64,000 nt of DNA from an uncultured Lachnospiraceae bacterium (GCA_947382625.1 CANDAG010000004.1:62001-126000); one strand, 5' to 3'; positions 27,247-36,641 are shown, counted from the first letter of the stretch. Numbers and translations are program-made. The notes: a model not told the origin generated them from the sequence alone.

Positions 27247-28032
27247 ATGATCTATCTGATCTTTTTTGTCATAAGCTTTGGAGCATCCATTGTGGGAGCC
27301 ATCTGCGGAATAGGAGGCGGCGTGATCATCAAGCCGGTGCTGGATGCTTTCGGACTTTTAGATGTGAAAACCATCAATTTCCTCTCAGGCACCACAGTGC
27401 TGGCAATGAGCGTCTGTTCCTTTGTGACCGCCAGATTAAAAAAGGAATCCCTGGTGGACATGCGGATAGGAACGTTCCTTGCCCTTGGGGCGGCAGTGGG
27501 AGGCGTTATGGGCAAGAGCCTGTTCCAGCTCCTTACAGGCGCCTATGACCAGCGGTATGTGGGAGGTGTGCAGGCCATCTGTCTTTTGATCGTCACACTT
27601 GGCACACTGATCTATACCCTTGTAAAGGAAAGGCTTCCATCCCTTCATGTGACCAGCGCGCCGGTCTGCCTGCTGGTGGGGTTGGTGCTGGGGATCTTGT
27701 CCTCCTTTTTGGGGATCGGCGGTGGGCCCATCAATTTAGGGGTGCTGTTTTTCTTCTTTTCCATGCCGGTGAAGACCGCAGCCCAGAATTCCCTGTACAT
27801 CATTTTGTTTTCCCAGATCACCAGCCTGGTCCAGACGATTGCCACCGCTTCGGTACCGAAGGTCTCTGTATTTCTGCTGGCACTGATGGTGATCGGAGGG
27901 ATTGGCGGCGGAGTCTGCGGAAGAAAGATCAGCCGCAAAATAGATGCTGAGAAGACAAACCGATTGTTCATAGTCCTGATGGCAGTGATCATTTTTATCA
28001 ATATTTATAATACATACAAATATCTGGCCTAG
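27247..28032 (+). CDS. TauE/SafE-family membrane permease, 261 aa
   Basis: Probable anion exporter of the sulfite/organosulfur TauE/SafE family, with about eight membrane helices. Both half-repeats carry the glycine-rich signature (GAICGIGGGVIIKP at about 18-31; SSFLGIGGGPINLG at about 154-167). It is translationally coupled to the GH43 gene (stop and start 1 nt apart). A role in sulfite or sulfonate export would fit the sulfatase locus downstream, but that locus has its own promoter, so the link is inference. Confidence 0.85.
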   Translation: MIYLIFFVISFGASIVGAICGIGGGVIIKPVLDAFGLLDVKTINFLSGTTVLAMSVCSFVTARLKKESLVDMRIGTFLALGAAVGGVMGKSLFQLLTGAYDQRYVGGVQAICLLIVTLGTLIYTLVKERLPSLHVTSAPVCLLVGLVLGILSSFLGIGGGPINLGVLFFFFSMPVKTAAQNSLYIILFSQITSLVQTIATASVPKVSVFLLALMVIGGIGGGVCGRKISRKIDAEKTNRLFIVLMAVIIFINIYNTYKYLA

Positions 28033-28112
28033 GAAGCGGTAGATCCGGGGCTGTCCGGGAAGCGGCAGATCTGCAGTATGTGGGAAATGTTCCCTGAATT
28101 GTTCCCTGAAGT

Positions 28113-28140
28113 CCGCCCCTGTTTATCAGGGGCGGCTTTT
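28113..28140. terminator. Terminator between TauE-like and AraC-type genes
   Basis: Arms CCGCCCCTG and CAGGGGCGG around TTTAT, followed by CTTTT on the plus strand. It ends the TauE transcript and overlaps the end of the convergent regulator gene. Confidence 0.8.
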
Positions 28141-30369
28141 GCGGTATTCGCCGGGGGTCATGCCGTAGAATTTCTTAAAAAACCGGATATAGCTGCGTAC
28201 ATCGCTGTAGCCCACGGCCTCGCTGATACGGCCAATGGTCTCGGAGGAGTCGGCAAGCATGGGAAGGGATCTGGCGATGCGGTAGTCGTTTAAGTAATCG
28301 GATAAGGTCTTTCCGGTGGAAAGCTTAAAGATCCGGTTCAGGTAAATGGCGCTGACGCCGGTATGGCTTGCGATGACAGGAATGGAAAGGGATTCCGCAT
28401 AATGGGCTTCCAGATATCGGATGGCCTTGTGGACATAAATATGTGCATCATCCGAAATTTTGGCCGTATCGCCGGTCATGCTGTGGAGGCACCCGAAAAT
28501 GGCCCGGACACATTCCGCTCCCGTCTGGGCATCCTCCAGCCTGGACAATGCCCCTGTCAGAAGATTTTCTTTGATTTCTATATTTAATTCCATCAAATTC
28601 ACAAAAACAGAACAGAGCAGCATTGCGCTTAAGCGCCGGGCTTCGGAAAGGCCGGTGCCGGAGGGCAGATACTGCCGCTCAAAACGGTCGGTAAGGTCGT
28701 TTAAGGATGAGGCGTCCTTATCCATGATACACTGCGTAAAGAGCTGCAGAAAATCCGGGTCAAGGGCAGGGGTATAATCCTGCTGTGTGCTGAAATACAC
28801 AAAGTCGCTCATCTCCCCTGAGGAAAAAAACAGGATCCGCTGTGCCTGGGTCAGGGCCTGACGCAGATTGGGAGCGCCCGGGGAACACAGGGAAACAGAA
28901 AAGAGAGGGCACAGGGAAAGGGTTTCCTGCAGGCTGGTCTTGATGACCACACAGATCTTGAGAAGTTCTGTGCGCAGATGCTCCTGCTGGTCGGTGTTGA
29001 CAATGAGGGCAATCTGCTTATTTCCCATGTATATGCTGTAGCATACGCCCAGATTGGAGAGGGCCATCACTGCGTTGTTGCGGGCAAGCAGGCGGGACTG
29101 TTCCAGCCGTGCCAGATCAGTGATCTCATCCAGCTCTGGCAATACCATAAGGATCAGACAGAAGTGGGAATGAGGGAAGGTGATTCCGTATTCCGCATAT
29201 TGGGTGGAAAGACGTCCCACATCCACATAGCCGTACAAGAGATTGTGCAGGAGCTGATCCTGGATCAGCTGACGGTTTTCCAGCATAAGGGAATCGATAT
29301 TTTTGAGCTGTGCCGACATACTGTCCAGGGCGTTGTTGAGCAGAGAATATTCGTCAAGCCCGGCATCGGGAACCTCTATATAAGAAGGAAGCCCCATTTT
29401 GCGCATCATAGCATCCATAGGGCGCAGCATCACCAGAGAAAAAAGGAAAGAAAGCGCCAGCATCAGCAGCAGGGAAAGAGCCCATGCACAAAAAAGCGGC
29501 CGAAGCACAGACAGATGGCAGTGAAATAACTGAGAGGTGGAGACATAATATGTAACCTCTGTACCCCCGTCTGTGGTAAATGCAAAGCTTTTGGCGTGGG
29601 GAAACAATACCGCTGCATTATCGGCAGAAGCTTTTGTGTTGTCCCATTTTTCCTCGACGCCGGATCGTGTACTCCAGAGGAGCCGGTCCTGGAAACAGAC
29701 GGTGGCAGGGTAAGGAACCTTGTTCATATCGGAAATGTGTCCCTTCAGAGTGGGAATGGACAGGGAAAAGGTAAGGAACCCTTTTCCTCTGGTTTCGTGA
29801 AGAGGCAGCCTGTGGACATAGGTAAGGGAGGCGGAGGCCTCCGGTTGTTTTTGGGTGTCTAAGGCGGGCAAAAGGATCCAGCGCTCATAAGGGGATTCCT
29901 CGCAGACAGCGCTCAGAAATTCCGGGTACAGATAATCCTCATAGCTGTAAATACCATGGTCGGAATCGTAAATACGCTCGGACAGCTGGAAAAAGATCAC
30001 CATATTATCGTAATCGTACATAGTGCTGAAGGAAGAGACGTCCTTTATCACAGAATAGAGCATATCGGTGGTAGGTCCGGGGTTGTTTAGGACCGCACTG
30101 ACAGAAGGTAGGGAGCCGGCAAGAGCCGCATTGTTGCGGGCTGAATTTAGAATATCCTGTACGGAAATAGCGGCATGGCCTGCCTCTGCTTCCATTTCAT
30201 CCTGTATATTGTGGTTGCTTTGCTGGATCAGGAGAATACCCACAAAAAGAAAAATAACAGTGACGGAGGAGAAAAGGAAGAAAAAGCAGGAGGAAAAATG
30301 CTTCGATTTGAAGATGTTTTTCCATTTGGGCAGATTTGAGCGTATAAATTTTGATATTGCGCCTGTCAC
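28126..30369 (-). CDS. Membrane-anchored AraC-family regulator, about 747 aa
   Basis: One-component membrane regulator common beside YtcP/LplB-type sugar transporters. Helix 1 lies at about residues 31-55, an extracytoplasmic sensor domain to about 285, then a second helix (CAWALSLLLMLALSFLFSLVML), a HAMP-like linker and a middle domain. The C-terminal 100 residues are a double helix-turn-helix AraC domain (SIPVIASHTGVSAIYLNRIF, then GRISEAVGYSDVRSYIRFFKKFYGMTP). I favour the GTG start at 30369 because GGAAGGAG lies 9 nt upstream; an ATG at 30390 has no ribosome site. It is divergent from the permease genes and probably activates them when the sugar is sensed. Confidence 0.88.
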   Translation of the reverse strand: MTGAISKFIRSNLPKWKNIFKSKHFSSCFFFLFSSVTVIFLFVGILLIQQSNHNIQDEMEAEAGHAAISVQDILNSARNNAALAGSLPSVSAVLNNPGPTTDMLYSVIKDVSSFSTMYDYDNMVIFFQLSERIYDSDHGIYSYEDYLYPEFLSAVCEESPYERWILLPALDTQKQPEASASLTYVHRLPLHETRGKGFLTFSLSIPTLKGHISDMNKVPYPATVCFQDRLLWSTRSGVEEKWDNTKASADNAAVLFPHAKSFAFTTDGGTEVTYYVSTSQLFHCHLSVLRPLFCAWALSLLLMLALSFLFSLVMLRPMDAMMRKMGLPSYIEVPDAGLDEYSLLNNALDSMSAQLKNIDSLMLENRQLIQDQLLHNLLYGYVDVGRLSTQYAEYGITFPHSHFCLILMVLPELDEITDLARLEQSRLLARNNAVMALSNLGVCYSIYMGNKQIALIVNTDQQEHLRTELLKICVVIKTSLQETLSLCPLFSVSLCSPGAPNLRQALTQAQRILFFSSGEMSDFVYFSTQQDYTPALDPDFLQLFTQCIMDKDASSLNDLTDRFERQYLPSGTGLSEARRLSAMLLCSVFVNLMELNIEIKENLLTGALSRLEDAQTGAECVRAIFGCLHSMTGDTAKISDDAHIYVHKAIRYLEAHYAESLSIPVIASHTGVSAIYLNRIFKLSTGKTLSDYLNDYRIARSLPMLADSSETIGRISEAVGYSDVRSYIRFFKKFYGMTPGEYRKSRP

Positions 30370-30415
30370 TGGTAGTACTCCTTCCGTCATAAGTGTATCT
30401 CAAATTTATAACTTT

Positions 30416-30443
30416 ATTATACAAATTCGGTGGGAAAAGTCAA
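30416..30443 (-). promoter_or_regulatory. Promoter of the membrane AraC gene
   Basis: On the minus strand TTGACT (30443-30438) and TATAAT (30421-30416), spacer 16 nt, with the start point about 40 nt before the GTG start. Confidence 0.8.
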
Positions 30444-30574
30444 ATTTTCTGTCAGTTTTTATGACAAAAATCAAACTTATCCGCTTGAAATCAGGTTGAA
30501 AAATGGATAAACAGGGCTTTAAGAGCCTGCAAAAACGACGAAGTGTAAAAGGTGAATGGAAATTGGTTTGAATT

Positions 30575-30602
30575 TTGCATTTTATATAGCGCATTGTACA
30601 AT
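30575..30602 (+). promoter_or_regulatory. Candidate promoter of the transporter operon
   Basis: TTGCAT (30575-30580) and TACAAT (30597-30602), spacer 16 nt. It is imperfect, as expected for an activator-dependent promoter, and is the best candidate in the 320-nt divergent gap. The leader of about 125 nt after it holds no clear structure. Confidence 0.45.
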
Positions 30603-30733
30603 TAAAATATATATACACAAGCTGATATGCGAAAAATGACTCATAACAAGCCAGATACAGAGGGATGGAAATTTGAAATGCACAACAAAGGCCGCTTTGC
30701 TTCGTACAGGGTTTGTTAAAAAGAAAAGGAGGG

Positions 30734-31687
30734 ATGTCGTTGAAAGCAAATCAAAAGAGGAAGGTATCGGCGGAAAAAAAGAAAGGCACACTGCTTCCGT
30801 ATTTATGGAAGCATAAATATCTGTACCTGATGCTGGTACCTGCTCTGGTCTATTACATCATTTTCTGCTACATACCAATGTACGGGGCCAGCATTGCATT
30901 TAAGGATTTTAACCCGATGCTGGGAATCATGAAGAGCCCCTGGGTGGGATTTGATACGTTTAAGGAGCTGTTCGGACTAAAGAAGTTTTATTCTGTTTTC
31001 TGGAACACCCTGCGGATCAGTCTGATCCGTCTGGTTTTCGGATTCCCGTTCCCCATCATTGTAGCACTTATGCTCAATGAATTAAGAGAGGGAAGGCTCA
31101 AAAAAGGGATCCAGACCGCCATTTATGTACCCAATTTTATTTCCTGGGTAGTGGTAGGCGGTATTCTGACAAACATACTGTCCATGGATTCAGGGATCGT
31201 CAATGCAGTGATCAAGGCCCTGGGATTTGCACCCATCGGATTCCTCACCGACGAAAAATACTTTGTATCCACCATGGTAGTTTCCATGATATGGAAAACC
31301 TTTGGATGGAATACCATTATTTACCTGGCGGCCATGACAGGGATCGATCCCCAGTTATATGAGGCTGCCACGGTGGACGGAGCCAACAGATGGCATAAGC
31401 TGATCCATGTAACCATGCCCTGTATCCGTTCCACTATCGTGATCGTACTCATAACCCGTATCGGCGGGCTGATGCAGGCAGGCTTTGAGCAGATCTTTGT
31501 GCTGTATCATCCGGGGGTTTACAAGACGGCGGATATTATCGATACCTATGTATACAGGGTCGGCCTCCAGGAAGGTAAATTTGAGATGGCGGCGGCAGTA
31601 GGGTTGTTTAAGTCTATTGTCAACTTTATTTTGCTGGTGATCGCGAATAAGGCGGCCAGAATGGCAGGAGAGGAGGGAATCTACTGA
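30734..31687 (+). CDS. Sugar ABC permease, LplB type, about 317 aa
   Basis: First membrane subunit of an oligosaccharide importer of the CUT1 group. Six helices are visible, with the permease EAA-type loop YEAATVDGANRWHKLIHVTMP (about residues 215-235) that contacts the ATPase. No ATPase gene is present here, so it must use a shared MsmK-type ATPase encoded elsewhere. The start is either the ATG at 30734, which is very close to AAGGAGG, or a TTG at 30740 with ideal spacing; the two differ by two residues. Its stop overlaps the next start (TGATG). Confidence 0.9.
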   Translation: MSLKANQKRKVSAEKKKGTLLPYLWKHKYLYLMLVPALVYYIIFCYIPMYGASIAFKDFNPMLGIMKSPWVGFDTFKELFGLKKFYSVFWNTLRISLIRLVFGFPFPIIVALMLNELREGRLKKGIQTAIYVPNFISWVVVGGILTNILSMDSGIVNAVIKALGFAPIGFLTDEKYFVSTMVVSMIWKTFGWNTIIYLAAMTGIDPQLYEAATVDGANRWHKLIHVTMPCIRSTIVIVLITRIGGLMQAGFEQIFVLYHPGVYKTADIIDTYVYRVGLQEGKFEMAAAVGLFKSIVNFILLVIANKAARMAGEEGIY

Positions 31688-32580
31688 TGCGTACAAAAAC
31701 AGTGAAAAGTCATCCTGTAAAGCATTCGGCGGGAAGCCGCATCTTCGATGTCATCAATATTACACTGCTGATCCTGCTGGCGCTTGTTGCGTTTTATCCC
31801 TTCTGGGACTGCCTGGTGGTGTCGGTTTCCTCCTTAAAAAGCTATCTGTCCACAGGCGTGCATCTGTGGCCGTCTGAATGGTCCTTCGAGGGCTATTCCT
31901 ACATGATAAAAAATATCGATTTATGGATATCCTATGCCAACAGCCTTTTTATCACTGTAGTGGGAACACTGGTCAATATGCTGATCACCATCATGGCGGC
32001 TTACGTGCTCTCCAAGAAGGATCTGAAGGGACACCGTGTGCTGATGTTTCTGGCAGTATTTACCATGATGTTTTCGGGAGGTATCATCCCTACCTATATC
32101 GTGGTGAAGGATCTCCATCTCATGAACAGCCTGTGGTCCATGATCCTGCCAAGTGCGGTGAATACCTATAACCTGATCGTACTGCGGAATTTCTTTGCAG
32201 ATCTTCCGGCGGAATTGGAGGAAGCGGCGCTTCTGGACGGCTGTACGGATGTGGGAGTATTGTTCAGGATCATGCTGCCTATTTCCAAGCCGGCGGTTAC
32301 CACGGTTACCCTTTTTTATGCGGTAGACCACTGGAACGATTTCTTCTCCGCGATCATGTATATCAACAGCAGAGCCAAATGGCCGTTGCAGCTGTTTTTG
32401 CGCTCCATGCTGTTTGAAAACGACGCAGCCTATTCCGGCAGCGGGGAAAGCCTGTTCCTTTTGGGACAGCCTATGAAGATGGCTGCAGTCATGATGGCCA
32501 TCATACCGATCATGTGTGCTTATCCGTTCTTCCAGAAATACTTTTCCAAGGGTATTACATCAGGAGCGGTGAAAGGATAA
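31687..32580 (+). CDS. Sugar ABC permease, YtcP type, 297 aa
   Basis: Second membrane subunit of the importer. Six helices and the EAA-type loop EEAALLDGCTDVGVLFRIMLP (about residues 177-197) are present, and the C-terminus FQKYFSKGITSGAVKG is typical. It overlaps the upstream permease stop by one base and lies 29 nt before the binding-protein start, so all three are one operon. Confidence 0.92.
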   Translation: MRTKTVKSHPVKHSAGSRIFDVINITLLILLALVAFYPFWDCLVVSVSSLKSYLSTGVHLWPSEWSFEGYSYMIKNIDLWISYANSLFITVVGTLVNMLITIMAAYVLSKKDLKGHRVLMFLAVFTMMFSGGIIPTYIVVKDLHLMNSLWSMILPSAVNTYNLIVLRNFFADLPAELEEAALLDGCTDVGVLFRIMLPISKPAVTTVTLFYAVDHWNDFFSAIMYINSRAKWPLQLFLRSMLFENDAAYSGSGESLFLLGQPMKMAAVMMAIIPIMCAYPFFQKYFSKGITSGAVKG

Positions 32581-32609
32581 ACAATCATCTAAGAAAGAGA
32601 GGTTTCATT

Positions 32610-34193
32610 ATGAAAAAGAAAAAAATGTTAAGTCTGCTTCTGGCAGCAGCCCTTACGGCATCTGTTGTGGGCTGTGGTTCCGGCAAGGATTCGGCTCCGG
32701 CACAGGATAGTGGATCTGCCGCGACACAGGAGTCATCCTCCGGCAGCGACGGGAGCAGTGCGGCTGCAGACACATCCTCCGGTGAGAGAGTGCCGCTGCG
32801 CTGGCTGACCACCGGCGATACTGCCGCCGAGGTTATCAAAAGCGATGACCGTATTGTGGAGGAGATCAATAACAGGTTAGGGATCGATCTGACCGTAGAG
32901 ATCGTGCCGGAGGGCAATACGGAAAAAGTAAATGTGGCTATGGCTTCCGGTGATTTCCCGGATATTGTGACCGGTGGTTATGGAACCAGCGCTACCCAGC
33001 AGTGGATCGACGACGGTATGGTCATTTCCATGAACGATTATATGGACGCCAATCCGTCCCTGAAGGAAAGACTGGAGACCTATGAATGGTCCGCCATAGA
33101 CGGCAGCTATTACGGGATTCCTTTTATCACGCAGTATAATGCTTCCAACGCACTGATCATCATGCGTCAGGACTGGCTGGATAATCTGGGACTTTCTTAT
33201 CCCGAAACATTGGATGACATGAAGGCTGTACTGGAGGCCTTTACCTTTGATGATCCGGATGGGAACGGGCAGAATGACACCTATGGATTTACCTCGGATA
33301 AGATTTCCAGCGCCAACTCCACTCCTTTTGACTGGGTATTCTTTGCAAACGGATTGAAGTATGCGGATTATGCACTGGATGAAAACGATAACGTGATCCC
33401 CTGGTTTGAGGATCCTGCTTTTATCCCCAGTATGGAATATATCAAGGGACTCTGGGACAGCGGTGTGGTGGGTCCTGAGCTGATGCTCAATGATTCTGCA
33501 AAGAAGGAAGAAAAGTTTTATCAGGGAAAGGTAGGCTCTTTTATAGGAACCGTGTACAGGCATGTGACCCGTCATGAAAACAGCCTTCGGGAACTGAACC
33601 CTGACGGAGCCATCGCTTACGGGCCGGCGCCTAAAGGAGAGAGCGGCACATTCGGCCTGAGCAAGCAGGGGAAGGGCGGCATGATGACCTGTATCACAGC
33701 GGCATGCAAGAACCCCGACAAGGCGGCAGCATTTCTGGATCTTATGGTTTCTGAAGAGGGAAATAACCTGCTCCGTTTAGGTATCGAGGGCATCCACTAT
33801 ACAATGGATGGCGATGAGATCGTCTTTAATGAAGAAGAAAGAGCAAAGGATGCATTTTCACCGGATGGCTGGGCACATGCACTGGCATGGGGCTCCTTCT
33901 ACTGGCCGCTGGAGAGCAATTACATTCCTCCCACAGACCCTAACAGAGAGCGGATGCAGAAATCCGTTGAGATCGCCACAGGCAGCCAGGTAAAGAATCT
34001 GATCAACAGCAGGACAGCCATAGAGATCGAGAAGGCTTCGGTAGTGGACGATGTATTCGTACAGTATTTCAACGATATGCTGCAGGGTAAGATCGGTATT
34101 GAGGAAGGCGCCCAGAAGCTCAGCGCAGACTGGCGTTCCCAGGGCGGCGAGGAAATTCTGGAAGCAGTAAATGCAGTTTATCATGGAAATTGA
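32610..34193 (+). CDS. Extracellular solute-binding lipoprotein, 527 aa
   Basis: Substrate-capturing lipoprotein of the YtcQ/LipO type for the permeases upstream. It has a lipoprotein signal (MKKKKMLSLLLAAALTASVVGCG, lipobox VVGC with Cys23), a Ser/Asp-rich linker, then a large periplasmic-binding fold with a DPDGNGQNDTYG calcium-loop-like motif (about residues 214-225). The ATG at 32610 follows AGAGAGG; the longer frame overlapping the permease gene lacks a signal peptide. A sulfatase gene follows after 58 nt, so the ligand may be a sulfated glycan; that is inference. Confidence 0.9.
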   Translation: MKKKKMLSLLLAAALTASVVGCGSGKDSAPAQDSGSAATQESSSGSDGSSAAADTSSGERVPLRWLTTGDTAAEVIKSDDRIVEEINNRLGIDLTVEIVPEGNTEKVNVAMASGDFPDIVTGGYGTSATQQWIDDGMVISMNDYMDANPSLKERLETYEWSAIDGSYYGIPFITQYNASNALIIMRQDWLDNLGLSYPETLDDMKAVLEAFTFDDPDGNGQNDTYGFTSDKISSANSTPFDWVFFANGLKYADYALDENDNVIPWFEDPAFIPSMEYIKGLWDSGVVGPELMLNDSAKKEEKFYQGKVGSFIGTVYRHVTRHENSLRELNPDGAIAYGPAPKGESGTFGLSKQGKGGMMTCITAACKNPDKAAAFLDLMVSEEGNNLLRLGIEGIHYTMDGDEIVFNEEERAKDAFSPDGWAHALAWGSFYWPLESNYIPPTDPNRERMQKSVEIATGSQVKNLINSRTAIEIEKASVVDDVFVQYFNDMLQGKIGIEEGAQKLSADWRSQGGEEILEAVNAVYHGN

Positions 34194-34214
34194 GTGAAAT
34201 ATCATGTAAAATGA

Positions 34215-34235
34215 GGGGTGGACTATGTCCGCCCC
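34215..34235 (+). promoter_or_regulatory. Short hairpin between binding-protein and sulfatase genes
   Basis: Nine-base arms GGGGTGGAC and GTCCGCCCC around TAT, ending two bases before the sulfatase ribosome site TTGGAGG. With no T-run it may protect or partly attenuate the transcript, setting the ratio between the abundant binding protein and the enzyme. Confidence 0.5.
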
Positions 34236-34251
34236 TTGGAGGTAAGAGAAA

Positions 34252-35778
34252 ATGAGCAAAAAGCCTAACATTATTTTTATATTGACAGACGATCAGGGCG
34301 CCTGGGCAATGCATTGTGCGGGAACGCCGGAATTATACACGCCGAATCTGGACAGGATCGCTGAGTCCGGCATGCGCTTTGACGATTTCTTCTGCGCATC
34401 CCCGGTCTGCTCCCCGGCAAGGGCTTCCCTGCTGACAGGGACGATTCCCTCGGCCCATGGGGTTCATGACTGGCTGCGCAGCGGCAATGTGGATGGGGAA
34501 AAGTTTGCGGCTCAGGGAAAAGAGAATCCTTATGGAGGATATGTGGATGAAAGAAAGCCCATTTCTTATCTGGAAGGGCAGATCACTTACACGGATGTGC
34601 TTGCCCGGAACGGGTACCGCTGTGCGCTTGCGGGAAAATGGCATTTAGGCAACAGCGTGGAGATGCAGCACGGTTTTTCCAAATGGTATACCATCGGCAA
34701 GGGCGGAGCCTTCTATTATCACGGGGATATGGTGGAGGACGGAAATATTACGGTGGAGCACGGCAAATATATAACCGAGACGATCACGGATAAGGCTCTT
34801 GCTTATCTGGAGGAAATGAAGGATGAGCAGTTTTATTTATCGGTACACTATACGGCGCCCCACTCGCCCTGGGAGCCGGAGCAGCACCCGAAGAAATGGA
34901 TCGACTATTATAAGGACTGCAGCTTTGACAGCATCCCGGATATCCCGGATCATCCCAACATGACCACCGGGCCGGTTTACGGCACCGATAAGCGCAGGGA
35001 AAACCTGACCGGCTACTTTGCCGCCATCAGCGCCATGGATGAGCAGGTGGGCAGGATCTTAGACCGGGTGGAGGAATTATCCCTTGCAGAGGATACGCTG
35101 ATCATTTTTACGGCGGACAACGGCATGAGCATGGGACAGCACGGCATCTGGGGCAAGGGAAACGGCACCTTTCCCATGAATATGTATGACACCGCAGTGA
35201 AGGTTCCCTTCCTGGCGACCTGGAAGGGGCATATTCCGGTAGGAAAAGTTTCGGAGGATATGGTGAGCGCTTACGACCTGTTCCCAACCCTTTTGGAGCT
35301 GGCAGGCTGCTCTTATGAGGGATTTAACCTGGAAGGAGCTTCTGGGGAAGGGGCTTCCCTGAAAGGGGATTTGCCTGAGGGGGATTCTCCGAAAGAAAAC
35401 CGGGCTCTTCCCGGAAAAAGCTTTGCAGGGATTCTGCTGGATGAAGAGGCCGACAGGGGAGAAAACGCTGTGGTGGTATTCGATGAATACGGCCCGGTCA
35501 GGATGATCCGTACCAGGGAGTGGAAATATGTCCACAGATATCCCTACGGGGAAAACGAGCTCTATGACCTTGTGGCAGATCCCGGTGAGGAACACAACCT
35601 TTATGGGGAAGAGCAATGGGAAAGTAAAGCGGTAGAGATGAAAAAGCAGATGGAGGGGTGGTTCATCCATTATGTGAATCCTGAAATCGACGGGACGAAG
35701 GAGGGCGTGACAGGCCTTGGGCAGCTTGACAGGGCCGGGATCCATGCGAACAGGAAGGATGTGTACGCACAGCCATAG
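34252..35778 (+). CDS. Type I sulfatase, 508 aa
   Basis: Alkaline-phosphatase-superfamily sulfatase that hydrolyses a sulfate ester. The metal site LTDDQG (about residues 11-16) and the sulfatase signature CSPARASLLTG with Cys53 are present. Cys53 must be turned into formylglycine by an anaerobic maturase, and none is encoded in this window. The GKWHLG and TADNGMSMGQHG motifs complete the active site. There is no signal peptide, so it acts on imported substrate. An insertion at about 357-385 is Gly/Glu/Ser-rich with repeated EGAS/EGDS units. It ends the transporter operon and is followed by a perfect terminator. Confidence 0.92.
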   Translation: MSKKPNIIFILTDDQGAWAMHCAGTPELYTPNLDRIAESGMRFDDFFCASPVCSPARASLLTGTIPSAHGVHDWLRSGNVDGEKFAAQGKENPYGGYVDERKPISYLEGQITYTDVLARNGYRCALAGKWHLGNSVEMQHGFSKWYTIGKGGAFYYHGDMVEDGNITVEHGKYITETITDKALAYLEEMKDEQFYLSVHYTAPHSPWEPEQHPKKWIDYYKDCSFDSIPDIPDHPNMTTGPVYGTDKRRENLTGYFAAISAMDEQVGRILDRVEELSLAEDTLIIFTADNGMSMGQHGIWGKGNGTFPMNMYDTAVKVPFLATWKGHIPVGKVSEDMVSAYDLFPTLLELAGCSYEGFNLEGASGEGASLKGDLPEGDSPKENRALPGKSFAGILLDEEADRGENAVVVFDEYGPVRMIRTREWKYVHRYPYGENELYDLVADPGEEHNLYGEEQWESKAVEMKKQMEGWFIHYVNPEIDGTKEGVTGLGQLDRAGIHANRKDVYAQP

Positions 35779-35783
35779 AGAGT

Positions 35784-35811
35784 AAAAAAGACCGGTTTAC
35801 CGGTCTTTTTT
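35784..35811. terminator. Bidirectional terminator after the sulfatase
   Basis: AAAAAAGACCGG and CCGGTCTTTTTT around TTTA form a perfect stem with T-runs on both strands. Confidence 0.9.
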
Positions 35812-36168
35812 ATCAATCAATAAGCTGTCTCGCGAAGCGTGACAGCGTTTGATGTTTTGAGATGCTGCGCGGAAGGCCGTCGGGGTGGCGCCAATCTCTT
35901 TACGAAAGACCATGGAAAAATACTGAACGGTATCGAAGCCTACCCGGGCAGAGATCTCCTGAACAGGCAAATCCGTGGATTTCAGAAGAGTTTCAGCCTG
36001 CTTTAAGCGGGCGTTTTTGATATACTGCGAAAGGGTCTCCCCGCGAATCTGCTTAAAAAGCCGGGAGATGTAGGATTGATTATAATTGAACAGCTCTGCC
36101 AGACGGGTCACACTCAGATCATCCGCCAGATGGTTCCGGATATAGTCACACATAGTCTGAACCGTGCC
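35797..36168 (-). pseudogene. AraC-type regulator, C-terminal fragment
   Basis: About 120 residues of a double helix-turn-helix AraC domain (DDLSVTRLAELFNYNQSYIS, then VQEISARVGFDTVQYFSMVF), as found at the end of YesN-type response regulators. Everything N-terminal is missing: homology stops at about 36168, where a permease fragment on the other strand begins. No ribosome site or receiver domain remains, so it is probably a dead remnant, although the DNA-binding part is still open. Its last codons run through family C repeat copy 1. Confidence 0.75.
35819..35851. repeat. Dispersed palindrome, family C, copy 1
   Basis: 33 bp: AATAA, then arms GCTGTCTCGC and GCGTGACAGC around GAA, then GTTTG. 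Copies lie at 37275 and, inverted, at 63611. Confidence 0.75.
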
Positions 36169-36502
36169 TGCCATTGCGCCCACCATTATCCTGATGTCCC
36201 TGTTGTCCCTGGGAAATCTTTTGAATGCGGGATTTGAACAGATCTACAATCCGTACAACCCTTCCGTCTACCAGATCGGAGATATTATCGATACCTATAT
36301 GTACCGCCTGGGAATGGAAGAAGCCCAATATTCCTTCGGTACGGCGGTGGGTCTGTTTAAATCCGTGATATCCTGTTTCCTGATTTCCGTTTCCTACTGG
36401 GCTGCCCAAGTCTTTCTGGCGGCAATCCCGCTGCTTGCGATCTATCCCTTCCTGCAGAAATATTTTACGAAAGGGTTGACGCTGGGCAGTGTGAAGGGTT
36501 AA
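36167..36502 (+). pseudogene. Chimeric remnant of two sugar permeases
   Basis: The first 80 or so codons are the C-terminal part of an LplB-type permease (PTIILMSLLSLGNLLNAGFE, then IIDTYMYRLGMEEAQYSFGT). From about 36408 the frame continues as the C-terminus of a YtcP-type permease (LLAIYPFLQKYFTKGLTLGS). In intact operons these are two adjacent genes, so an in-frame deletion of roughly 0.9 kb joined them. It has no start of its own and cannot make a functional permease. Confidence 0.8.
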
Positions 36503-36525
36503 CGGTTTTTTATAAAAAACTGTTA
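36498..36525 (+). terminator. Palindrome with T-run after the permease remnant
   Basis: TTAACGGTTTTTT and AAAAAACTGTTAA around ATA, starting at the stop codon of the remnant. It is probably the old operon terminator. Confidence 0.5.
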
Positions 36526-36612
36526 AGGAAATGTGCCATTTACAAGGGATCCGTATGGCAGACACCGCTGACATATCCAGCTGAACCCATTTATAAAATT
36601 CTGGAAAGACCG

Positions 36613-36641
36613 TTGAGGAAAATTGTTTTTAAGTGTATACT
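36613..36641 (+). promoter_or_regulatory. Promoter-like site upstream of the Rpn remnant
   Basis: TTGAGG (36613-36618) and TATACT (36636-36641), spacer 17 nt. It lies 30 nt before the truncated nuclease frame, so it may be the original promoter left after the gene lost its N-terminus. Confidence 0.4.

Noticed and set aside
32514-32609. Upstream extension of the binding lipoprotein
   Set aside because: It overlaps the permease gene and would bury the lipoprotein signal peptide.
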